Positions 1 to 7,053 of a stretch of 64,000 bases of DNA are shown one piece after another. Numbering within the stretch: position 1 is the first letter of the stretch; each line of letters opens with the position of its first letter. Source of the DNA: Chryseobacterium indologenes (GTDB taxonomy: Bacteria > Bacteroidota > Bacteroidia > Flavobacteriales > Weeksellaceae); assembly GCA_016025055.1 (NCBI GenBank), contig CP065590.1, positions 558,001-622,000 of the forward strand, written 5' to 3'. Position numbers and translations under genes: made by a program. The notes below the pieces were generated by a model. It was not told the DNA's origin. It saw nothing but the letters and a program-made list of their open reading frames with translations, and did not search any database.

Positions 1-730
1 AGAAATGCTACCGGATTACTGCCGATGGCCGTTCCCACCGCTCTGGAGGCTTTCGGATTTCCTATTTTTTCCGCTAAACTTCCATAGGTAGACAGTTTTC
101 CCATTGGAATCGTCAACAGGCTTTCCCAAACTTTAAGCTGAAAATCGGTGCCTTTTAAGTGAAGTTTGATTGTATTGAGTTTTGTCCAATCTTTGTTGAA
201 TATAGACAATGCATTTTTCTGAAGCACATCCTGTTTTTCAAAAAAGAAGCATTAGGGAACTTATGTTTAAGGTTCCCCAATGCTGTTTCTTTATCGGTTT
301 CAAAAGCCATATGACAGATTCCTTTATCCGTGGAAGCCACCAATAAAGCTCCAAAAGGGCTTTCGGAAAAGCTATAATTGATAGCAAGGCTTTTGCCCCC
401 GTTTTTATACTCTGCAGGAGACATTCCTTCTATCTTTACAAACATATCATGAAGTCTGCTTGTACTGGATAAACCAGTCTCGTAAGCGGTGTCAAACAAG
501 CTCGCTCTTTCTTCCTTAAGTAAATTTTTAGCATGTTCAAGACTGATGAACTGTAAAAATTTCTTCGGACTTGTTCCTGCCCAGTCCGTGAATATTTTCT
601 GAAAATGGGCGGGACTCAAGTGAATATTCTCTGCCACTTCCTCCAAACTTGGCTGAAGCCTGAAATTGCTCTGGATATACTCTATCGCTTTGGCAATTCT
701 GTTGTAATCTATTTGATTTTGTGTGGACAT
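1..730 (-). pseudogene. AraC-type HTH / methylated-DNA-cysteine methyltransferase fusion, frameshifted and cut by window edge
   Basis: The N-terminal half (start at 730) is an AraC-type helix-turn-helix domain (LEEVAENIHLSPAHFQKIF, then SSTSRLHDMFVK). The following segment leads into an Ada/Ogt-type O6-alkylguanine DNA methyltransferase. Near 245-250 the reading frame breaks in a run of six T on the minus strand. With seven T the frame continues as ASFFEKQDVLQKNAL and on to FQLKVWESLLTIPMGKLSTY and ASRAVGTAIGSNPV, the conserved methyltransferase core. The catalytic PCHR lies beyond base 1. No N-terminal Ada zinc domain is present. Family role: adaptive response regulator and suicide repair of alkylated bases. 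The break is either a homopolymer sequencing error or a recent mutation. Confidence 0.85.
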
Positions 731-799
731 TTTTATTCTGTTTTACCTCACAAATTTCCAAAGAATATACGGCAGAAAAAATCCGATTCTTGCGGAATA

Positions 800-1657
800 T
801 TAGTTGTTGTTATAAATATCGTTATAAGCAAGCATTTTATAATATAGCTTAGCCGCAAGGAAAGCTGTTGGCTTAGCCATAGGAGAATCCATTAATTCTA
901 CAATATCAAATGCCACTACATTACATTTTTCGAATACTTTTCTTAATAACTCCAATGTTGGATACCATTGTAATCCACCCGGTTCAGGAGTTCCTGTAGA
1001 TGGAGCAATAGAAGGATCGAAAGCATCTAAATCAATCGTGATGTACACATTTCCTGATACTTTTTCCAATACGTCATTGATCCAGTTTTCATTATTCGCA
1101 ATTTCGTGAGCAAAGAATACTCTTCCTTCCGGTAAGTACTGAGCTTCTTCAGCATCCATAGAACGGATTCCCACCTGTACTAGGTTATGTTTCTGATTAG
1201 CTTCAAATACAGCACAAGCATGGTTAGAAGTAGATCCGTGGAAATCAGGACGCAAGTCTGTGTGGGCATCTAACTGAAGAACGGTAAGGTTTTCATATTT
1301 CTCACCTACCGCACGGATAGAACCGATAGAAACAGAGTGCTCTCCTCCAAATAAAGTAAATACCTTCCCTTCATTGTTCAAAAGCTCTTTTGTTTTCTGA
1401 TAAACAGCTTCTGTCATTGCTTCAGGTGTAGAATTTTCAGAAACCTCTCCAGCCAAATATACCCCCTGAAGATAAGGCTCAGTTTGTGTTTCAATGTCGT
1501 AAAGCTCCATATTTTCAGAAGCGTCTAAGAATAATTCAGGACCTTTATCAGCTCCTTTTCCCCATGTTGAAGTTCCGTCGTAAGGAACTGTTACCAACAT
1601 TATTTTCGAATTCTCCAACGTTGCGTTTTCTTCAGGAATTCCAGCGTATGTTCTCAT
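800..1657 (-). CDS. speB: Agmatinase (arginase/ureohydrolase family)
   Basis: 285 residues, full length for the ureohydrolase family. The dinuclear Mn(2+) site is visible: GGEHS (about 104-108), DAHTD (130-134), SNHACAV (144-150) and DLDAFDP (about 210). A conserved C-terminal segment (AFDIVELMD...PTAFLAAKLYYK) follows. Expected reaction: agmatine + water to putrescine + urea in the cytoplasm. Arginine decarboxylase, which makes agmatine, lies about 1.1 kb upstream on the same strand, so agmatinase is preferred over guanidinobutyrase or formimidoylglutamase. A TATCTTTG -7 box lies at 1703-1710 (minus strand), giving the gene its own promoter. A weak hairpin with a T-run follows the stop near 777-800. 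Confidence 0.9.
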   Translation of the reverse strand: MRTYAGIPEENATLENSKIMLVTVPYDGTSTWGKGADKGPELFLDASENMELYDIETQTEPYLQGVYLAGEVSENSTPEAMTEAVYQKTKELLNNEGKVFTLFGGEHSVSIGSIRAVGEKYENLTVLQLDAHTDLRPDFHGSTSNHACAVFEANQKHNLVQVGIRSMDAEEAQYLPEGRVFFAHEIANNENWINDVLEKVSGNVYITIDLDAFDPSIAPSTGTPEPGGLQWYPTLELLRKVFEKCNVVAFDIVELMDSPMAKPTAFLAAKLYYKMLAYNDIYNNN

Positions 1658-1893
1658 CTTTTATTTTAAAATTTTAATGTTCTAAGATTGAAATATTGAT
1701 TGCAAAGATACGAAGAAGTTGAGAGTTGAAAATGGAAAATTGAAAATTGCGAATGGAAAGAAGACCGAAAACAACTTCAGGATCCCGACATATCTTCCGG
1801 TTAGCCTGTTACGCAATTTTTTCTTACTACTATTTTCAAATTCGGCTTTCCTCTTTCAACTCAAACTCCTATTTTTGTGAAAAAGTAAAAATA

Positions 1894-2583
1894 ATGTCTT
1901 TAAAAGCTGTTCTTTTCGATATGGATGGGGTAATTGTAGACACAGAACCATTGCATAGGAAAGCCTACTTCAAAACGTTTGATGAACTGGAAATTGCAGT
2001 TTCCGAAGATTTATACACTTCTTTCACGGGAGCTTCTACCAAAAGAGTCTCTGAAACGTTAATCAATGAATTTAATTTAAATCAGACCTACGAAACCATT
2101 GCTGGCATCAAAAGAGCTCATTTCAAAGATTATTTTGATAATGATGATGAGTTTGATTTAATTCCCGGTGTAAGACAATTGATCCATCATTACTACGAAA
2201 ACGGAATAAAACTGATCCTCGCCTCTTCGGCAACGATGACGACCATCAATATGGTATTTGAAAAGTTTGAATTGGAAAAGTATTTCAGCGGAAAGATCAG
2301 TGGTGCTGATCTAAAGGAATCGAAACCTCATCCTGAAGTTTTCTTACTCGCTGCTGAAATGGCCGGTGAACCTGTTGAAAACTGCATGGTGATTGAAGAT
2401 TCCACGAACGGAATTTTGGCTGCTCACAGGGCTAAAATTTTCTGTGCGGCTTACAGAAGTCCACATTCTAAAAATCAGGATTACACTTTGGCAGATACAG
2501 TCGTTTCTGACTATGAAGATCTCGAACTGGATAAAATTTCAAAATATTTTTTAAATAAAAAAAGCTCTCAGAATAGAATCTGA
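1894..2583 (+). CDS. HAD-superfamily hydrolase, beta-phosphoglucomutase-like
   Basis: 229 residues from ATG 1894; the longer open frame upstream has no family similarity, while this start gives MSLKAVLFDMDGVIVDTEP directly. HAD motif I is FDMDGVIVD with the nucleophile Asp, motif II is LASSA, the motif III lysine is in ESKPHPEVF, and motif IV is VIEDSTNG. An alpha-helical cap sits between motifs I and II, as in the beta-phosphoglucomutase/phosphatase subfamily. The substrate cannot be told from sequence; a sugar phosphate is likely. It is transcribed alone, opposite to speB and speA, from a TATTTTTG box at 1870-1877, and its stop codon lies inside the terminator stem. Confidence 0.85.
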   Translation: MSLKAVLFDMDGVIVDTEPLHRKAYFKTFDELEIAVSEDLYTSFTGASTKRVSETLINEFNLNQTYETIAGIKRAHFKDYFDNDDEFDLIPGVRQLIHHYYENGIKLILASSATMTTINMVFEKFELEKYFSGKISGADLKESKPHPEVFLLAAEMAGEPVENCMVIEDSTNGILAAHRAKIFCAAYRSPHSKNQDYTLADTVVSDYEDLELDKISKYFLNKKSSQNRI

Positions 2584-2590
2584 GAGCTTT
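2561..2590 (+). terminator. Intrinsic terminator of the HAD gene
   Basis: A perfect 12-bp inverted repeat, AAAGCTCTCAGA / TCTGAGAGCTTT, with a 6-base loop, followed by a T-rich tract. The TGA stop of the HAD gene is inside the descending arm. Confidence 0.85.
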
Positions 2591-2604
2591 TGCTTTGTAT
2601 GTAC

Positions 2605-2730
2605 TTTGCCATCTGAACGAGGTAAGATCCCTGACTTACTTAATTCTTAATGAAAAACTTAACGGTTACATTTTAAAACAGTAGATCCATTAAGATTGCT
2701 TCGTCACATTCGTTCCTCGCAACGGCAGAT
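2605..2730. repeat. Degenerate intergenic palindromic element (MITE/REP-like)
   Basis: This non-coding stretch between two genes starts with TTGCCATCTGAACGAGG. Its other end, read on the minus strand, is TCTGCCGTTGCGAGGAACGA followed by ATGTGACGAAGCAATC. The two ends form imperfect inverted arms around an AT-rich middle. The minus-strand end closely resembles a widespread intergenic repeat (GTCATTGCGAGGAACGAAG...) that I know from many bacterial genomes. No ORF is present. No second copy is apparent in this window. Confidence 0.5.
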
Positions 2731-2737
2731 TAAGGTC

Positions 2738-4132
2738 TTATTTATATCCAAGAAGTTTCAGGATATCTTCCGGTTCCTGTTTTTCGCGGAAAATTTCGTA
2801 TTGTAACTCTCCGTTTTCATCTTTCTGAATCAGGACGTGTCTTGGCTGAGGCATCAGACAATGGTGTACTCCACCATAACCACCGATTGTTTCCTGGTAA
2901 GCACCTGTATGGAAGAATCCGATGTACAAAGGTTTTGTATCACTGAAAACCGGTAAATAGATGGCATTGGTATGCTGCTCAGAGTTATAATAATCATCCG
3001 AATCACACGTCAATCCTCCTAAAAATACTCTTTCATACGTATCTTCCCAACGGTTAAGAGGAAGCATGATGAAGTGTCTTGAGATCGCCCAAGTATCCGG
3101 AAGTGTGGTCATGAAAGAAGAATCGATCATGTTCCACTTCTCTCTGTCGTTCTGACGTTTCTGAGAAATGATTTTATAAAGATTGGCTCCACTTTCGCCT
3201 ACGGTAAAGCTTCCGAATTCAGTATAAATATTAGGTTCTTCTACACCTTCTTCTTCACAGAATTTTTTAATCTGAGAAACGATTTCTTCCACCATATACT
3301 GGTAATCATAATCAAAATTCAAAGATGTTTTGATTGGAAAACCTCCCCCGATGTTCAATGAATCTACTTCAGGAGCAATTTTTTTCAAACGTGCGTATAC
3401 TCGAAGACACTTATATAATTCGTTCCAGTAATAGGAAGTATCCTTGATCCCGGTATTGATGAAGAAGTGAAGCATTTTCAGTCTTGCATTCGGGTGCTCA
3501 GCAATTTTCTGGCTATAATACGGAATGATATCTTTATATCCGATTCCTAATCTGGAAGTATAGAATTCGAATTTCGGCTCTTCTTCTGAAGCAATTCTGA
3601 TTCCGATATTAAATGTAGAATCAATGCTTTCTGTAAGTTTATCAAGCTCACGGTAATTATCCAGAATCGGGGTAATATTCTCGAAACCACTGTTGATCAT
3701 ATCTGAAATTTTTGCCAGATAATCATCGGTTTTGAAACCATTACAGATGACTTCGATATTTTTATCTACTTTTTCTTTTTCATAAAGAGACTTTACAATA
3801 TCCATATCATATGCAGAAGAAGTTTCTATTGAAATATCATTTTTCAACGCTTCTTCCAATACAAAATTGAAATGACTGGATTTTGTGCAGTAGCAGTAGG
3901 TATAACTCTTTCTATATTCGGTTTTTTCAAAAGCTTCTTTAAACCAGCTTTTTGCTTTCTGAATATTTTGAGAAATTCTCGGCAGATAGCTAATCTTTAG
4001 CGGAGTGCCAAATTGTTCAACTACGTCCATCAGTGGAACGTCGTGAAACAACAAATTGTTCTCAGAAACATTAAATTCCTCTGTAGGGAAATATAATGTC
4101 TGATCAATAAGTTCCGAGTACTTTATTTTCAT
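2738..4132 (-). CDS. speA: Arginine decarboxylase, fold-type III PLP enzyme
   Basis: 464 residues, the shorter Bacteroidota form related to ornithine/diaminopimelate decarboxylases rather than the 630-residue E. coli SpeA. The PLP lysine is K84 in YCTKSS within the alanine-racemase-like barrel. A glycine-rich phosphate-binding turn (LNIGGGFPI) and the C-terminal LTCDSDDYY substrate motif are visible. Expected reaction: L-arginine to agmatine + CO2. The agmatinase gene downstream would complete putrescine synthesis. Carboxynorspermidine decarboxylase is an alternative from the same fold, but overall length and the agmatinase neighbour favour arginine decarboxylase. Confidence 0.85.
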   Translation of the reverse strand: MKIKYSELIDQTLYFPTEEFNVSENNLLFHDVPLMDVVEQFGTPLKISYLPRISQNIQKAKSWFKEAFEKTEYRKSYTYCYCTKSSHFNFVLEEALKNDISIETSSAYDMDIVKSLYEKEKVDKNIEVICNGFKTDDYLAKISDMINSGFENITPILDNYRELDKLTESIDSTFNIGIRIASEEEPKFEFYTSRLGIGYKDIIPYYSQKIAEHPNARLKMLHFFINTGIKDTSYYWNELYKCLRVYARLKKIAPEVDSLNIGGGFPIKTSLNFDYDYQYMVEEIVSQIKKFCEEEGVEEPNIYTEFGSFTVGESGANLYKIISQKRQNDREKWNMIDSSFMTTLPDTWAISRHFIMLPLNRWEDTYERVFLGGLTCDSDDYYNSEQHTNAIYLPVFSDTKPLYIGFFHTGAYQETIGGYGGVHHCLMPQPRHVLIQKDENGELQYEIFREKQEPEDILKLLGYK

Positions 4133-4254
4133 TTCTAAACAAGTGAATTAAGAAATGCAAAATTGCTAAAAAAGTTTGATTTTTGGGTGTTAAAATTATT
4201 ATAATTTTCTATAATACCCTGATATTGTATCCCTGTGTTTTTTAACCCTGATAA

Positions 4255-5133
4255 TCAGTAGGTAAACTTTTCAATATATTCTTTTCTTTTGCTTTCGGAA
4301 ATTCCCAAAGCCTGTTGTATATAAGCATCTGCTGAACCATACTTTTTACTGATCTCTCCAAAAGTGGCGTCAAGATACCTTTTTTCTACCCAACTCAACT
4401 TTTCCAAAACCTGTATATCCATTTTAGGGTATAGAAAATGCAGGGTATTGGCTAACCGAAGCCTCTTCAGAACAAGATCTTCCCTATAGTTATTGGACAA
4501 AAGGTATTCGTTATAAATTGTTTCTTTATCAAACTTCAGAATGGTCAGAATCAGTGCCGTAATAATTCCGGTCCTGTCTTTACCGGCAGTACAATGATAC
4601 AAAACCGGGGTTTCAGAATCTAACGTTTCTGTGATAATTTTCTTTATAACTTCGGGATTTCCGGTCACATATTCCTGATAAAAGCTGATCATTCTTTTGT
4701 CTGCATCAGGGCCTTTTACTTTACCTTTCAGCACAAGTTTTTTAGCCTGATCGAGCTGATCTCCCTCATCTTCAAAAGCAGAATAATTTTTATAGGTGAT
4801 TTCTTTCGGGAGATGATCCGGCTTTTGGGCTATTTCTTTAGAATTTCTAAGATCGATCACCTCTTTGATTTTTAAGTCTTCCAATTGGTCAAAAGAACCT
4901 TTCCTAAGTTTATAAAGATGTCCGCTTCTATAGAAAAATCCCGGTTTTAAAGTTCTGCCTTCTTTATTTTTAATATTTCCTACCGTCCGGAAGTTGTACA
5001 CTTTTTCAACTTTTATAGTTTTTTCAGTATCATTTTTACCATACTCAGGGGTTTCAAAGTGTTGTGTTTTACAGGAGAAAATACAACTTAATGAAATCGT
5101 TATCACTGATATTTTAATGAATGTATTCATCAT
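4255..5133 (-). CDS. Tyrosine/serine phosphatase-like lipoprotein
   Basis: 292 residues. The N-terminus is a lipoprotein signal (hydrophobic stretch, then SCIFSC with lipid-accepting Cys21), so the enzyme is exported and membrane-anchored. The catalytic P-loop HCTAGKDRTG (180-189) fits the C(X)5R signature, with Cys181 as nucleophile and Arg187 binding phosphate. The AGKDRTG form is typical of the Y_phosphatase3 family, which also includes dual-specificity phosphoinositide phosphatases. An upstream Asp/Arg region (EVIDLRNSKEI) is also typical. Natural substrate unknown. The gene stands alone; two adjacent ATGs (5133 and 5130) are equally possible starts. Confidence 0.8.
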   Translation of the reverse strand: MMNTFIKISVITISLSCIFSCKTQHFETPEYGKNDTEKTIKVEKVYNFRTVGNIKNKEGRTLKPGFFYRSGHLYKLRKGSFDQLEDLKIKEVIDLRNSKEIAQKPDHLPKEITYKNYSAFEDEGDQLDQAKKLVLKGKVKGPDADKRMISFYQEYVTGNPEVIKKIITETLDSETPVLYHCTAGKDRTGIITALILTILKFDKETIYNEYLLSNNYREDLVLKRLRLANTLHFLYPKMDIQVLEKLSWVEKRYLDATFGEISKKYGSADAYIQQALGISESKRKEYIEKFTY

Positions 5134-5480
5134 TTTTTTGTTTCACCACAAAAGGTACTAAATTTTTAAGACTTAAAAATGTCCGGCTTTTTTAAAGTAC
5201 TAAAGATTTGTGACCAAATCTTTTATGTTTCGGCTAAAGCCGATGGATTGATTTAATTTTTTTAATAAAACGGATCAGGTATACAAATTGGGACTAAGCA
5301 AAAAATCTTATCATATAAATATAAAAAACATCGTGTCCTTTAGCTTTATTCTGAAGTTTTACAAAACGCAAGGCAGGATACTATTGCTTATTGATGAGGG
5401 AGCTAAGAAAGAATCAATGAAGTTGATTCCAACCTCTCCAGCTTTTATGACTGGTCCCATAAAATGCTGCTCAGATCAAA
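5134..5480. other. Intergenic stretch with a small hairpin repeat
   Basis: No convincing gene. It holds a short hairpin, TCGGCT-AA-AGCCGA, near 5229-5242, resembling short GGCTAAAGCC intergenic repeats of chryseobacteria (from memory). The start of the stretch (CACCACAAAAGG... near 5145) resembles a second AT-rich stretch near 6830. An 82-codon open frame on the plus strand has no protein-like features. Confidence 0.4.
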
Positions 5481-6110
5481 TCACAGATAATTTTTTCCAA
5501 GAAAAATCAGCAGGTCACCGATTCCGTATTCAATAGATACCTCGTCCTCAACAGCAAAATTTCTTGTTCCGATTTGTGATGTGATCCTTAAACTGCCGTT
5601 CATTAAAGGCCAGTTTAGCCCTTTTGTCGTAATATTTTCGGCAAAAGGAAATGGATACAATGAAATCATTTTATCTTTTACTCCATTTATCACAAAGCTT
5701 TTTGGAATAAAATAATATTCAGAAAACTCATCATAGAATTTCAGATTCATTTTATCTTTAAAAGCATAGGCGACTGTGAGGTTACCCAGAAAATGATCTT
5801 GTTCTCCACCGCTTCCTCCGAGTACGTCTACTTCTTTATATCCCCTTTCAACAATAATATCCAATGCCTTATGAAAGTCTGTTTTATTCTGATCGGGTGT
5901 ATGAATAAATCTTTCTTCATAAATATTTTCATCGGATCCGGAATGCGAGTCAAAGTCGCCTGAAATAAAATCCAGCTTATCCAAAGGAAATCCCATTCTC
6001 TTCAAATAATGAAAAGCACCGTCTGTGCAGGCAACCAGTGCATAATCTTCTGGATCGGGAAGTGATTTCGGAGCATCTCCGTTGATAAAAAGCAATACTT
6101 TATCTCTCAT
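5481..6110 (-). CDS. Thiamine pyrophosphokinase
   Basis: 209 residues from ATG 6110 (MRDKVLLFINGDAP). Family motifs are CTDGAFHYL, ISGDFDS (metal-binding), DQNKTDF and GGSGGEQDHFLGN, the ATP/thiamine binding signature of TPK. A beta-sandwich thiamine-binding domain fills the C-terminal third. Reaction: thiamine + ATP to thiamine diphosphate + AMP. The start overlaps the 3' end of the upstream cobalamin adenosyltransferase gene by 11 bases, which suggests translational coupling of two cofactor-finishing enzymes. An upstream in-frame start at 6137 would lie deep inside the neighbour and is less likely. Confidence 0.88.
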   Translation of the reverse strand: MRDKVLLFINGDAPKSLPDPEDYALVACTDGAFHYLKRMGFPLDKLDFISGDFDSHSGSDENIYEERFIHTPDQNKTDFHKALDIIVERGYKEVDVLGGSGGEQDHFLGNLTVAYAFKDKMNLKFYDEFSEYYFIPKSFVINGVKDKMISLYPFPFAENITTKGLNWPLMNGSLRITSQIGTRNFAVEDEVSIEYGIGDLLIFLGKNYL

Positions 6111-6669
6111 TCGGGTTCCAGTATTCTTCCGGTTCATTGTTTAATTTTGAAACATACCTCGCCAATACAAAAAGATAATCTGAAAGTCGGTTTAAATATT
6201 TGATTAATTCAGGACGTACTTCTTCTGATTCATTCAAAAAGACTAATGAACGCTCAGCTCTTCTGCAAATAGTTCTTGCCGCATGCAAAAAAGTTGCAGA
6301 CTTTCCACCTCCGGGAAGAATAAAATACTGCAAAGGCTCCAGTTTATCTTCAAAAGAATCCATCCACTGTTCCAGTTCTTCAATCTCCGTTTCAGAAATA
6401 ATGATGGGAAGACGCGATTTTCCGTTAGCCAGCATTAGCTTATCTGCCGGTGTAGCGGCTTCTGAACCTACTGTAAACAGGTCAAACTGAATTTTCTTTA
6501 ATTGTTTTAAAAGCTCTTCGTCTTCAATATGGCTTTTTGCAATTCCGATGAATGAGTTTAATTCATCTATATTTCCGTAGCTGTCTACTCTTGCACTTGC
6601 TTTGGAAACTCTCGTTCCGCCATATAGAGCAGTCTCGCCTTTATCTCCTGTTTTCGTATAAATTTTCAT
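6100..6669 (-). CDS. Cob(I)yrinic acid a,c-diamide adenosyltransferase (PduO type)
   Basis: 189 residues from ATG 6669. The PduO-type N-terminus MKIYTKTGDKGETALYGG binds ATP. The later RVDSYGNIDELNSFIG and the helix with R(R)AERSLV match the trimeric helical-bundle adenosyltransferases. Reaction: cob(I)alamin + ATP to adenosylcobalamin + triphosphate. No cobalamin pathway genes are nearby, so it probably serves salvage. It is first in a two-gene unit with thiamine pyrophosphokinase, whose ATG is embedded in its last codons. The longer open frame to 6756 adds residues unrelated to the family. Confidence 0.9.
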   Translation of the reverse strand: MKIYTKTGDKGETALYGGTRVSKASARVDSYGNIDELNSFIGIAKSHIEDEELLKQLKKIQFDLFTVGSEAATPADKLMLANGKSRLPIIISETEIEELEQWMDSFEDKLEPLQYFILPGGGKSATFLHAARTICRRAERSLVFLNESEEVRPELIKYLNRLSDYLFVLARYVSKLNNEPEEYWNPNER

Positions 6670-7053
6670 AGTACTAAAATACTTTTTTTTTACACAATGT
6701 AAAAAGTAAAATGTAGTAATAGCTTCCTGTTCTACCTGAAAAAATAAAACAGACATTAGAAATTAATGTAAGTTTGTATATGTGGTTCTTATATCGAAGT
6801 TGTGTAAACTTTTATATTGATTATTTTTAACCACAAAAGATTAAACACTTAAGTTTTTTTAGAGTCAAGCTTTATGCATAAGGAGTACACCTAAGTTGTA
6901 AGAAATTCTTTGCTTTTCATCTTGGGTCAACTTTTCTTCGGAATCATGTTAAAATTACTTAAGTGTGGTTATGTAAAATTTAACCAATTTTATCTTTGGA
7001 TTATTTTCCCTTTGTTAAGCATGATAAAGCAATGTCAGTTTCTTTATCTCAGG
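6670..7053. other. Intergenic, AT-rich
   Basis: 384 bases without a supported gene. It contains the upstream region of the adenosyltransferase and the downstream region of the TonB-dependent receptor. An ACCACAAAAG...ACTTAAGTTTTTTT stretch near 6829-6862 loosely matches the one near 5145. No clear terminator was found for the receptor gene. Confidence 0.4.

Noticed and set aside
800..4132. speA-HAD-speB as one operon
   Set aside because: The HAD gene is on the opposite strand with its own terminator; speB has its own promoter-like box, so only functional linkage is claimed.
5288..5536. 82-codon plus-strand open frame downstream of the thiamine pyrophosphokinase gene
   Set aside because: It overlaps the end of that gene, has no domain, and the composition is not protein-like.
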